Shown here in pieces: positions 9,369 through 17,821 of a DNA stretch of 64,000 nt. The notes under the pieces were generated by a model that was not told the origin of the DNA, did not search any database, and saw only the letters and a program-made list of their open reading frames with translations. Made by a program: the position numbers and the translations under genes. The stretch is from Sphingobium sp. GTDB taxonomy: Bacteria; Pseudomonadota; Alphaproteobacteria; Sphingomonadales; Sphingomonadaceae. Position 1 is the stretch's first letter. Every line of letters begins with the position of its first letter. The stretch lies in the NCBI GenBank assembly GCA_023266575.1, contig JAHFPV010000001.1, forward strand, positions 283,152 through 347,151, in the 5' to 3' direction.

Positions 9369-10460
9369 TTATTTGCAGCGGCATGCCCGGCGCGTTGGTT
9401 TGCGATAGCCGACGCGCTGGGTGACGTAGGTCGTCGTCGTTGTCGTGGTGACCGCAGGCTCGATCGTAACGGTGGTCACGATCGGTGCCGGGTAATAATA
9501 GCCGCCCGATATATAGCCGCCACCACCATGGGTGGTGACATGCGCTGGTCCCTGCGCCCAGTGGGGCTGGCCTGCATAGGCTGGCGCATCATAATCCACG
9601 CCCGCGCCGCGCACTTCGCCCTCGAACCGGCCTTCATAGGTGCCACTGGTGCGCCTGCCATCGGCGGTCGTCCAGGTGCCGGTCCAGCGGCCTTCATAAT
9701 CATTCTGGGTGGTCACGCTGTCGTCGGCATAGCCATAGCCATAATCATAGCCCGCACCTGGACGACGCGGCGGCGGCGCAGCACCGCGGCGGGGGGCATC
9801 CTCCGCCTTGTCGATCACCGCGCCAGCGATCGCGCCAACGCCCGCACCGATCAGCGTGCCTGCGGTGCGATTGCCGCGCCCGGCGATGCGGTTGCCCGCA
9901 ACGCCGCCGACCACTGCGCCGATGGCCGCGCCGCCAAGGCCGTTGTCGGGCCGCCGATACGCATCACGATCATAATAATAGCCATCGTCGCCATAGCCGC
10001 CCTCATACCGGTCCCACGCGACGTTGCTGCGGCTGTCATAGACCCGGCCATAACGGTCGGTCATCACCGCATCGTCATAATAGCGCGACCAGCCATAGCC
10101 AGCGGCAGGGGCGGGCAGGCCATAGGCGCCGTAATTGCCGATATAATAAGAAGGGCTGATCCAGTAGCGCGGCAGGACATAGCCATAGACCGGGCGCTGA
10201 TAGCCGTTCCAGCCACCCGGCGCGCGCCAGCCAGCATACCAGCGACCATTCTGGCGCGGACCCCAGCGATGCCCGCCATTCCAGTTCATCCCCGGTCGGG
10301 GTGCATGGGTCATCGGCCGACCGCCGCCTTTCCATCCGCCGCCCGACCAGCCACCAGTCGTGCCGTGGCCCATGGCCGGGCCGCTGCCCGCCAGTGCCGG
10401 GCTAACTGCGCCCGCCAGCGCAATGCTCGCGCCCAGAAGGAGAAGGCCGGATGTCCGCAT
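9369..10460 (-). CDS. Secreted RcnB-domain / glycine-zipper envelope protein
   Basis: 363 residues. A signal peptide ends near PALA-G at 25. A Gly/Trp/Arg-rich stretch follows, then an RcnB-like block at about 95-140 (VLPRYW, YGLPAPAAGYGWSRY). A glycine-zipper 2TM segment lies at about 178-222 (GGAAIGAVVGGVAGNRIAGR). A possible lipid-binding-like beta module (WTGTWTTADGRRTSGTYEG) and a Thr-rich tail ending CRCK complete it. RcnB proteins are linked to Ni/Co homeostasis and glycine zippers to outer-membrane association. The function of this combination is not known. The tail's two cysteines are its only ones and might bind metal or pair. Confidence 0.8.
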   Translation of the reverse strand: MRTSGLLLLGASIALAGAVSPALAGSGPAMGHGTTGGWSGGGWKGGGRPMTHAPRPGMNWNGGHRWGPRQNGRWYAGWRAPGGWNGYQRPVYGYVLPRYWISPSYYIGNYGAYGLPAPAAGYGWSRYYDDAVMTDRYGRVYDSRSNVAWDRYEGGYGDDGYYYDRDAYRRPDNGLGGAAIGAVVGGVAGNRIAGRGNRTAGTLIGAGVGAIAGAVIDKAEDAPRRGAAPPPRRPGAGYDYGYGYADDSVTTQNDYEGRWTGTWTTADGRRTSGTYEGRFEGEVRGAGVDYDAPAYAGQPHWAQGPAHVTTHGGGGYISGGYYYPAPIVTTVTIEPAVTTTTTTTYVTQRVGYRKPTRRACRCK

Positions 10461-10476
10461 GGTTAACGCTCCCTGT

Positions 10477-10532
10477 TTTCCCGCGGCGGGAAAGCGCCAG
10501 GCGGGTCAAAATGCTAACGCTCTGTTTAGCAT
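10477..10532 (-). promoter_or_regulatory. Two palindromes upstream of the RcnB-like gene
   Basis: TTTCCCGC-g-GCGGGAAA (10477-10493) is a perfect 8-bp-arm palindrome lying 17 bp before the start codon. ATGCTAA-N8-TTAGCAT (10511-10532) has perfect 7-bp arms. They flank the expected promoter region and could be operators or leader hairpins. No regulator gene is adjacent. Confidence 0.4.
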
Positions 10533-10625
10533 GGCGATCCGCGCCTATCCATGAGTCGGAGGGTTAAATCCTGTCCCGAAACGGGGCGGAAATGCGCGAC
10601 TGTAGCGGGAAAGAGGGTTAACGCA

Positions 10626-11111
10626 TCAGCCGATCCGCGTCGCAATCCGCGCGACCAGAGCCCCCAGCCCCTGCGCATCATCCGAGTCGAAGCGGGCGGC
10701 AATCGGACTGTCGAGATCCAGCACGCCGATCACTTGGCCATCGACCATGACCGGCACGACGATTTCCGACGCGCTGGCTGCATCGCAGGCGATGTGCCCC
10801 GGAAAGGCATGGACATCAGCCACCAGTTGCGTCTCGCCCGTCGCTGCTGCCGTGCCGCATACCCCGCGCCCCAGCGGAATGCGGATGCAGGCGGGTTTGC
10901 CCTGAAACGGCCCCAGCACCAATTCGCCCCCGACCATGCGATAAAAGCCCGCCCAGTTGAGGTCGGGCAAATATTGCCAGATCAGCGCGGCGACATTGGC
11001 CATGTTGGCGACCTGATCCGGCTCGTCGCGCGTCAGCGCATCGGCGGCGAAAAGCAGGTCGGCGTAAAGCGTCGCCTTGTCGGCGGTATCGGTGGGAGCA
11101 AAGTCGAACAT
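10626..11111 (-). CDS. msrC: Free methionine-(R)-sulfoxide reductase (GAF domain)
   Basis: 161 residues forming a single GAF domain. It reduces free L-methionine-(R)-sulfoxide in the cytoplasm at the expense of thioredoxin. The three family cysteines are present at C75 (PACIRIP), C85 (GRGVCGTA) and C109 (HIACDAAS). Their spacing is identical to C84, C94 and C118 of the E. coli enzyme. SEIVVPV and GVLDLDSP complete the signature. Confidence 0.95.
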   Translation of the reverse strand: MFDFAPTDTADKATLYADLLFAADALTRDEPDQVANMANVAALIWQYLPDLNWAGFYRMVGGELVLGPFQGKPACIRIPLGRGVCGTAAATGETQLVADVHAFPGHIACDAASASEIVVPVMVDGQVIGVLDLDSPIAARFDSDDAQGLGALVARIATRIG

Positions 11112-11215
11112 GGGGCGGATATAGGCGCGGTAGCGGGGCAGGGCCAGAGGGTGGCAAGAAAGCGTTAACCAAATAAGTCTATCCCGATCGAAAGCCTGTC
11201 ATTTCGAGGGTGACG

Positions 11216-12487
11216 ATGTTCGTAGAAACCGCGCGAAACCTGTCCGACCTGCGTGGTAGTGCTCGCGCCATCGATGTGTCGATCGTCATGCCCTGCCTCG
11301 ATGAGGCGATCAGCCTGCCCCATTGCATCGCCAACGCCCGCCGAGCGCTGGACCTGATCGAGGCGCAGCATGGCCTGTTCGGCGAAATCGTGATTGCGGA
11401 CAATGGCTCCACTGACGGTAGCCAGCGGTTGGCGACCGATATGGGCGCGCGCGTCGTGGCCGTTGACCGGCGCGGCTATGGCGCAGCGCTGATCGGTGGC
11501 TGCGAGGGTGCCTGGGGGCGCTATTTGCTGATGGGCGATGCCGATGGCAGCTATGACTTCACCGATGGGGTGGCGATGATCGGCGCGCTGATGGGCGGCG
11601 CTGACCTGTGCATGGGATCGCGTTTCCAGGGCGGGATTGCGCCGGGTGCGATGCCGTGGAAAAACCGCTATATCGGCAATCCGGTGCTGACCGGGATCCT
11701 CAATCTCTTCTTCCGATCCGGCATAGACGATGCCCATTGCGGCCTTCGCGCGATCACCAAGGACGGCTTCATGACGCTCGGCCTGTCGGGCAGCGGCATG
11801 GAATTTGCCAGTGAAATGGTCATCAAGGCCAGTCTGCGCGACTTCACCATTGCCCAGGTTCCCGCCACCCTGTCGGTCGACCTGCGCGATCGCGCCCCGC
11901 ACCTGCGCCCCTGGCGCGATGGCTGGCGGCATCTGCGCTATCTGCTGATGCTCAGCCCGACCTGGGTGTTCGGGGTGCCGGCCGCGCTGGCCATGGGGCT
12001 TTCGGCGCTGGTCCTGATGGTGGCGATCGGCTTCTGGCTTGGCATTTTTCAGGGTGAGACCCCGTTCGGTGTCAGTTGGTCGATCGCCAGCGGCTTCATC
12101 TTCACCACTGGCCATCTCGCTTTGTTGATGGCCGTGGCCAGCCACCTCCATGGCGTCACCAAGGGCTATCGCCGCCTGCGCCCTGCTGTCAGTCGGCTGG
12201 GATCGTTGCTCCATCTGGAGGGGATGCTGGCGCTGGGGTTGGCCCAGATCGCAGCGTCGCTTGCTATTTTTGCTGCGACCGCCTGGTACTGGTCGAATCA
12301 TGGTTTCGTCGCATTGCCCAACCCGCTTCCGCTCGTGCTGGCGGGGATATTGGGCGCGACTGGCGCACAGACCATATTCGGGGGCTTTCTGCTTGCGATC
12401 ATGGTTGGTCACGATGCGCGATTTGTTGCGACGGATCACGCGCCTGCAGCAACGGTCTCGCTACATAACGCCCGGATGGCGGCATGA
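11216..12487 (+). CDS. Family 2 glycosyltransferase with C-terminal membrane domain (polyprenyl-phosphate sugar synthase-like)
   Basis: 423 residues from the ATG at 11216, which has GAGGG five bases upstream; the GTG at 11210 overlaps that site. The GT2 domain (about 22-240) contains IVMPCLDE, ADNGSTDGS and the metal-binding GDADGSYDF. Four or so hydrophobic segments follow. This is the layout of dolichyl/undecaprenyl-phosphate glucose or mannose synthases. Such enzymes load a sugar onto a lipid carrier, which a GtrA-type protein and GT-C transferases then use, and both types are nearby. It heads a three-gene operon with 4-bp overlaps. Confidence 0.88.
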   Translation: MFVETARNLSDLRGSARAIDVSIVMPCLDEAISLPHCIANARRALDLIEAQHGLFGEIVIADNGSTDGSQRLATDMGARVVAVDRRGYGAALIGGCEGAWGRYLLMGDADGSYDFTDGVAMIGALMGGADLCMGSRFQGGIAPGAMPWKNRYIGNPVLTGILNLFFRSGIDDAHCGLRAITKDGFMTLGLSGSGMEFASEMVIKASLRDFTIAQVPATLSVDLRDRAPHLRPWRDGWRHLRYLLMLSPTWVFGVPAALAMGLSALVLMVAIGFWLGIFQGETPFGVSWSIASGFIFTTGHLALLMAVASHLHGVTKGYRRLRPAVSRLGSLLHLEGMLALGLAQIAASLAIFAATAWYWSNHGFVALPNPLPLVLAGILGATGAQTIFGGFLLAIMVGHDARFVATDHAPAATVSLHNARMAA

Positions 12488-12891
12488 ATAGCGCGTTCCT
12501 CCGGCGCGGTCCGCGCTACATCATCATATCGTTATTCTGTATGGCGCTGAGCAATCTGATCCTGATCGGTATCGACCGTGCAGGACTATCTTATACCATC
12601 GGGGTGCTCAGCAGCGCGGCTATCCTCATTCCAGTGGGCTTCCTGTTGCAGGCGCGATTGACCTTCGCGACGTCCTGGTCATGGGATGCCTTTTGCAGAT
12701 ACGCCTTCGCCTTGCTGCTTAATATTCCATTGTCCTGGATTGCGTTGTTCCTGATCCACGACCTGGGCCGCATCGACATGCTCTGGGCGGCCCCCGCAGC
12801 CACCATCCTGCTATTTTTCTGGACATATTTGGTTAGCCACTGGGCATTGATTGCCCGTCCATCGACATCGCCTGAAGGGATACTTCCATGA
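12484..12891 (+). CDS. GtrA-family membrane protein
   Basis: 135 residues with four hydrophobic helices and a short cytoplasmic tail. Size and topology match GtrA, the presumed flippase of polyprenyl-phosphate sugars. Its start overlaps the stop of the GT2 gene (ATGA) and its stop overlaps the next start, implying translational coupling. The pairing with a polyprenyl-phosphate sugar synthase supports the call more than sequence motifs do. Confidence 0.8.
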   Translation: MNSAFLRRGPRYIIISLFCMALSNLILIGIDRAGLSYTIGVLSSAAILIPVGFLLQARLTFATSWSWDAFCRYAFALLLNIPLSWIALFLIHDLGRIDMLWAAPAATILLFFWTYLVSHWALIARPSTSPEGILP

Positions 12892-13733
12892 TTGCCAGCC
12901 ATGATCTGCTTGCTGAATTTGTCGCCCGTTACCCTGCACAACCCGCCACCGCGTTTTGGCGCGGGATCGAAATCGAACAGCTGGCACGCATTTTCGATTC
13001 CGCCGGCGTTGGGCTGGATCTTGGTTGCGGTGACGGCATCCTGACCGACATATTGTTCAAGCGCATAGGGATGACGCCGAATTTGATCGGTGTTGATATC
13101 GATCCGCTCGAAACCGAAGCAGCGGCTTCCTATGCTTTCTATGACCGTATCCATACCTGCGCGGCGCAAGCGATCCCTGAACCGGACGCGAGTATCGACT
13201 ATGTCATTTCCAACTCGGTTCTGGAACATATCCCTGACCTGGAAGGTGTGATCGCCGAAGTAGGTCGGGTTCTAAAGCCCGGTGGACGCTTTTACTTCAC
13301 CGTCCCTGCGCCCGGCTTTCACCAAAATCTTCGTGGCAGCATTGTTCCGGGCATTTCGCGCGAACGCTATCTGGATGATCTCGACAAGCGGTTGGCGCAT
13401 TTTCACTATCTGTCGGCGCTGGATTGGCATGATATGGCTGGCCGCCATGGTCTAGCGGTCGACAATGCGTCAGGATATCTCGACCAGACTGAAACCCGTC
13501 GCTGGGAAAATCTGTCGCGGGTGACAGGCGGCCTGCTCCATAGCCTCAGCTTTGGGCGGAGCCGTCCGATTGAAATCCAGCGCGCGCTCAAAATTCGCGA
13601 TCTTCAAAACCGGATGGCTTTGCCGGCGTCGCTGGCATCGGGCATCGCGAAAATGATTGCGACAGATGGGGAGCCAGATCAGTCGAGCGCGCAGTCCTGC
13701 TTGCTGGTTGTGGGTCATCGACCGCGCGATTGA
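12888..13733 (+). CDS. Class I SAM-dependent methyltransferase
   Basis: 281 residues. Motif I is VGLDLGCGDG at about 44-53. The acidic GVDIDPLE strand and the SNSVLEHIPDLEGVIAEVGR(V)LKPGG region follow, giving a complete Methyltransf_11-type fold. It is the last gene of the GT2-GtrA operon, so a glycan or lipid-linked sugar is a likely substrate by context only. The 3' end overlaps the convergent GT4 gene by about 19 bp. Confidence 0.88.
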   Translation: MIASHDLLAEFVARYPAQPATAFWRGIEIEQLARIFDSAGVGLDLGCGDGILTDILFKRIGMTPNLIGVDIDPLETEAAASYAFYDRIHTCAAQAIPEPDASIDYVISNSVLEHIPDLEGVIAEVGRVLKPGGRFYFTVPAPGFHQNLRGSIVPGISRERYLDDLDKRLAHFHYLSALDWHDMAGRHGLAVDNASGYLDQTETRRWENLSRVTGGLLHSLSFGRSRPIEIQRALKIRDLQNRMALPASLASGIAKMIATDGEPDQSSAQSCLLVVGHRPRD

Positions 13734-14881
13734 TCGCTATAGCTTGCCGCCACAGCTTTTATCGAACTTTCGACCGAAAGCCGCTCTGCATTGGCGGCGA
13801 ACCATGCGGACACAGAATGGCGCGCGGCGTCGCCTTTGCTATGAATACGGAGGATCGCCGCCGCTAATGCTTCTGGCGTTGCTGGATCGGCGATACAGCC
13901 GTTGATCCCGTCCTCTACCAGCTCGACTGCCGCATTGTCCGCACCTACGACGACGATCGCGGGCACGCCGCGCGTGGATGCTTCCACGACGACCAGCCCA
14001 TAGCCTTCGCGTTCGGACGGCTGGACGATGCACAGCGCCTGACGCATCGCCTGGTCCAGCACGTCGGCGGTGACGAAGCCGGGCAGGGTGATGGTGTCGG
14101 CCATACCCAGCGCCGCGATCTGCGCCTCGACAGTCGCACGTTCCGGGCCGTTGCCGAACAGGATCGCGCGCAGGTCCGGCACGCTGCGACGTGCGATGGC
14201 CAGCGCATCGACCAGCAGCGACACACGCTTTTCGACGATCATCCGGCCGGCATAGACGACCGTAGGGGGCGTGCGTGCGGGCTGGCGCTGACCCTCCGGC
14301 AGGGCTTGAGCCAGGCCAGGCAGATAGGTGATGATCCCGCGCAGCCCCAGATCGCGCAGGCGCGTTTCATGCAGGCGACTGAACACCTGCGCGCGCTGCC
14401 GGACCTTTGCGCAAAGATGCTGAATGATCCAGCCGACCCAGCCCAACCGCCCCAGATAGTCGCGCCAATAGTCCCGGCTCCATATTTCGAACCAGTCGCA
14501 GACAATGCGATAGCGGCCGAAAGGCTGGGCTGCCCATGCCGCGAGCAAGGCGAAATAGGGGAAGGAGCAGAGATGGATGACGTCATAGCGTCGTCCATGC
14601 CGGATGAGATGGGCGAGCACGCCCAGGCCGAAACGCAGCGGCGGCGCGATCCGTCTTTTGCCGTCGTTGTAGAGCGACATCCGCGGGGCGACGGCGATGA
14701 CGTCTATGCCAGGCAGGTCAGGCTCTGCGTCGGCGTCCCACTGGGTCATCGTCAAATAGGTGACCCGGTGGCCGTCCGCTGCCAGTCGCTCTGCCAGCGC
14801 CCGATACCAGCGTTCGGCTCCACCGATCGTCCAGGGGAACAGGCAATCATAGACTATGCAGATATGGCGCGGCTCCTTCAT
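13715..14881 (-). CDS. Family 4 glycosyltransferase
   Basis: 388 residues, GT-B fold. The N-terminal donor-cleft loop is IGGAERWYRALAERL, and the C-terminal domain carries AGRMIVEKR and the sugar-nucleotide motif PSEREGYGLVVVEAS (EX7E). The start at 14881 overlaps the stop of the upstream membrane protein (ATGA), so the two are coupled. It probably adds a hexose to a lipid-linked or surface glycan precursor. Confidence 0.92.
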   Translation of the reverse strand: MKEPRHICIVYDCLFPWTIGGAERWYRALAERLAADGHRVTYLTMTQWDADAEPDLPGIDVIAVAPRMSLYNDGKRRIAPPLRFGLGVLAHLIRHGRRYDVIHLCSFPYFALLAAWAAQPFGRYRIVCDWFEIWSRDYWRDYLGRLGWVGWIIQHLCAKVRQRAQVFSRLHETRLRDLGLRGIITYLPGLAQALPEGQRQPARTPPTVVYAGRMIVEKRVSLLVDALAIARRSVPDLRAILFGNGPERATVEAQIAALGMADTITLPGFVTADVLDQAMRQALCIVQPSEREGYGLVVVEASTRGVPAIVVVGADNAAVELVEDGINGCIADPATPEALAAAILRIHSKGDAARHSVSAWFAANAERLSVESSIKAVAASYSDQSRGR

Positions 14882-16611
14882 GGCCGTGGCGCTTTCGCTA
14901 TAGCGCATTGGGCCTGCAACGCGCGGAAATGAGATTGATCGCCCGGCTGCGCGTCGATCATCTGCCGAATCGGCGCCAGCTTGTCCGCGCCGACGAAGGC
15001 AATGCTCCGCTTGCGACACAGGGCCACTATCTGCTCCAACGTCAGGCTGCCTGCCAACAGCCGGATGGGGCGGTTGGACAGGTCGGCCCGATTGAACACC
15101 AGATCGCTGCCGAAGGCGACGGCACCTTCATCCACCACCACAATATCCTCTGGCATCCGGTCGATTGCTGTGGATAGCTGCGCATAGGGCAGCGTCAGCC
15201 GCGCAGCCATCCAGCCGTGCAGCGGCAGCAGCAACAGGAAGGTCGCGGCATTGCTCCAGACCCACAACCGTGGCCCCGGCCAGCGCCCTTGCAGGCTATG
15301 CCAACCCTGTGCGCCCAGCAGGCACAGGCTGCCGATGACACCGTGAAGGTAGCGATAGCCCCAGCCATGACCTTGAAAGGCCAGCAGCAAGCCGATCACG
15401 CCGATATGCAGCAATATTCCCGCCAGCAGCGGCCGCACCAGTGGCGCGCGCCAGGCAAGGCCAATGCCAGCCGCAGTCAGCGGAAGCGCCAGCAGATGCT
15501 GCCAGGCGACGAAGCGCAACAGGTTCATCGCCATCAGCCAAAGGCTGACCGGCCCAAGATCGCGCAGCATGGCGAGGATGCGGTCGACATAGCCCAGCCG
15601 GTCGCCGGTTGCGGATATCACCTGCATCGGCCCGCCCGCCCATGTCGCGGCAAGGTGCGGCCAGCTGAGCCAGAACAGGCCGATCGTCAGATAGGCTGCG
15701 CCATAGCTCAGCGCTGGACGCCAGCGGCGCTGCGCGACCAAGGCGATCAGGAACGGCAACACGAACAATGGGTGAAAGAGCGGCTGGTGCAGCCCTGTCG
15801 CGAGAAAGCCGATAAGGACCGCGCCCGCATGGTTCCACGCCCCGCCGCGCAGGAACAGTAGTAGCCAGACGAGATTGAGCGCCAGATGCGCCGCCATGGC
15901 GTGTGCGGTCATGCCCTGAATGACGACCTGTGACGATCCGGCGTAGAGCAGCAACGCAACCCCGCGCGCACCTGCATCGTTGGGCCACAGTCGCACCGCG
16001 ATCCGCCAGAGTGCCAGAGCGCCGATTGCGGTGAACAGCGGACTGGTAATCCCCTCATCGCCCAATGTCGCCAGCAAGGCGCGCGCCGCCGCGTTGACCG
16101 GCAGATATGCCGACACCCACGCCTGCCGGTCGGCGATCGGGAGGATGAAAAACTGGTTGAGCGCATCGGCCATTGGCCGCCAGTCGGGCGCAATCGGCCA
16201 GTTGAGTCGCCCGGCGGCAAAGATGGTCGCGTCGAAATGCGCCATCTGTTCGTCGCGGGTCAGGTCATGGCCTGCCAGCAGCCAGTGTTGTCCCGCCCGG
16301 CAGACCAGCAGCAGCCCCAGCGCGATCAGCCATGGCTGCTGCGCTAGTGCCGCCGTCCAGGCCGACCGCGAAGCCTGACCGGGCACCAGCCCGAAACGGA
16401 GCAAGAGCGCGACGGCGAGTGTTACGACCAGATCCTGCCGCACGAACAGGAAGGCACTGAACTGCCTTTTGTCATGCACCGGATCGATCAGCACACCGAC
16501 CATGGCGATCGCGAGCAGCAGGCCAAGCCCAACCGGCAGCCACAGCGCTGCTCGCCGCGTCCAGTGCGCTACCGCTGCATCCCCAACCCGGTCATTGCCC
16601 CCCAAGGCCAT
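14878..16611 (-). CDS. Multi-spanning membrane protein, GT-C glycosyltransferase-like
   Basis: 577 residues with about eleven hydrophobic segments and a C-terminal soluble region. It is a full-length paralogue of the edge gene at 2-1708. The acidic motif is TRDEQ (SRDEE in the other copy). YLPVN, ALWRIAV, GLHQPLF, RFVAWQHLL and GHGWGYRYLHG occur in the same order. It starts one base after the arfB stop and overlaps the GT4 gene by 4 bp. A role in transferring sugars across the inner membrane is inferred. Confidence 0.78.
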   Translation of the reverse strand: MALGGNDRVGDAAVAHWTRRAALWLPVGLGLLLAIAMVGVLIDPVHDKRQFSAFLFVRQDLVVTLAVALLLRFGLVPGQASRSAWTAALAQQPWLIALGLLLVCRAGQHWLLAGHDLTRDEQMAHFDATIFAAGRLNWPIAPDWRPMADALNQFFILPIADRQAWVSAYLPVNAAARALLATLGDEGITSPLFTAIGALALWRIAVRLWPNDAGARGVALLLYAGSSQVVIQGMTAHAMAAHLALNLVWLLLFLRGGAWNHAGAVLIGFLATGLHQPLFHPLFVLPFLIALVAQRRWRPALSYGAAYLTIGLFWLSWPHLAATWAGGPMQVISATGDRLGYVDRILAMLRDLGPVSLWLMAMNLLRFVAWQHLLALPLTAAGIGLAWRAPLVRPLLAGILLHIGVIGLLLAFQGHGWGYRYLHGVIGSLCLLGAQGWHSLQGRWPGPRLWVWSNAATFLLLLPLHGWMAARLTLPYAQLSTAIDRMPEDIVVVDEGAVAFGSDLVFNRADLSNRPIRLLAGSLTLEQIVALCRKRSIAFVGADKLAPIRQMIDAQPGDQSHFRALQAQCAIAKAPRP

Positions 16612-16612
16612 C

Positions 16613-17038
16613 TTACTCCACCCGCACCTTGCCGCGCCCCTGCTTGACGGTCGCGCGTTTCACCTTGCCCTCTACCCGGCGCTTTTGCGAGGCTTTGGTG
16701 GGTTTGGTCGGGCGGCGTTTTTTGGGGACGATGGTGGCTTCGCGGATCAGGGCGATCAGCCGGTCGCGGACATCCTGCCGGTTGAGCAGTTGCGACCGCG
16801 CGCCTTCGCTGCGCAGGATCAGTATGCCCTCGCGCGTCATCCGCGATCCCGCCAAGTCCGCCAGCCGATTTTTCACCGCGTCGGGCAGGCCGGGCGAGTT
16901 TGCCACGTCGAAGCGCAGCAATACCGCGCTGTCGGTGGTGTTGACATGCTGCCCGCCCGGACCCGACGCGCGGGTATAGGTTTCGACAATCTCGTCGCTA
17001 TCGATGGCGATCGAGCGGGTGATGGCGATGGCGACCAT
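16613..17038 (-). CDS. arfB: Alternative ribosome-rescue factor ArfB (peptidyl-tRNA hydrolase)
   Basis: 141 residues. The catalytic GGQ motif is at 28-30 within SGPGGQHVN. The basic Lys/Arg-rich tail from about 105 (KKRRPTKPTKASQKRR) enters the mRNA channel of stalled ribosomes. It lacks the stop-codon-recognition domain of RF1/RF2, as expected for ArfB. It hydrolyses peptidyl-tRNA on non-stop ribosomes. Confidence 0.95.
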   Translation of the reverse strand: MVAIAITRSIAIDSDEIVETYTRASGPGGQHVNTTDSAVLLRFDVANSPGLPDAVKNRLADLAGSRMTREGILILRSEGARSQLLNRQDVRDRLIALIREATIVPKKRRPTKPTKASQKRRVEGKVKRATVKQGRGKVRVE

Positions 17039-17068
17039 GGCGCAATTGTATCCGCTCGACCGCGCCGG

Positions 17069-17785
17069 TCAAAGCCCGGCTTCATCCAGCAGCGCTTGCC
17101 CGAATCCGGCGTCGGCAAAGGTGGCGGGCAGGGGAGCGGTCGCCTCCGCCGCTGGCTTGTCGCCGCGCGGGATGCTCAGGAACCGGCTGTGCAACAGCAT
17201 CGGCACGCCCCCTTCGCCATAGACCGGATCGCCGACGATGCCGAAGCCGAGGCCATGCAGCGCATGGACGCGAATCTGGTGGGTGCGGCCGGTCTGGGGC
17301 GTGAAGGCGATCAATGCACGGCCGTCCTTCTCCGCAACCTTGCGCCAATGGGTGACGGCGACCTTGCCCGCCTTGGCCGGGATCATGCGCCAGCCTTCGC
17401 TCGCGCTGCTGATCTTGGAGAGGGACAGTTCGATCGTGCCGCTTTCTTCGGCGGGGATGCCATCAACGACCGCGACATAGCGTTTGGCGACCGTCCCGGC
17501 CTCGAACGCGCCGGCGAAACGCTTGTGCGCCTTGGGATTGCGGGCGAGGAGCAGGCAGCCGCTGGTGTCGCGGTCCAGCCGGTGGACCGGCAGCGGCCAG
17601 CGGGCAAAGCCGAAGGTCAGCGATTGCAGGTGATTTTCGAGCGCGATCGATCCGTCACGCGGGGCATCGACCGGCAGGCCGGCTGGCTTGTCGAGAATGA
17701 TGGCCTCGCCATCGATGAAGAGAACATGGTCGGTAAGCAGGGCCAAGGGATAGGGGTCCGATCGGGAAACAGGGCAGGGGCGCAT
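17069..17785 (-). CDS. RluA-family pseudouridine synthase
   Basis: 238 residues. The catalytic aspartate lies in HRLDRDTSG at about residue 70. The conserved TGRTHQIRVH segment and GDPVYG also match. There is no N-terminal S4 domain, so it resembles the short RluA/RluC-type members that modify 23S rRNA or tRNA. The target position cannot be assigned from sequence. Confidence 0.92.
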   Translation of the reverse strand: MRPCPVSRSDPYPLALLTDHVLFIDGEAIILDKPAGLPVDAPRDGSIALENHLQSLTFGFARWPLPVHRLDRDTSGCLLLARNPKAHKRFAGAFEAGTVAKRYVAVVDGIPAEESGTIELSLSKISSASEGWRMIPAKAGKVAVTHWRKVAEKDGRALIAFTPQTGRTHQIRVHALHGLGFGIVGDPVYGEGGVPMLLHSRFLSIPRGDKPAAEATAPLPATFADAGFGQALLDEAGL

Positions 17786-17821
17786 TGACGCGCGCGTCCC
17801 GTCCTATAGGGCGTGGAGGCG

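Noticed and set aside
11165-12439. 424-codon open frame on the minus strand
   Set aside because: Antisense to the GT2 gene with its GDADGSYD motif and membrane segments.
16469-17788. 439-codon open frame on the plus strand
   Set aside because: Antisense across arfB and the pseudouridine synthase gene, both certain.
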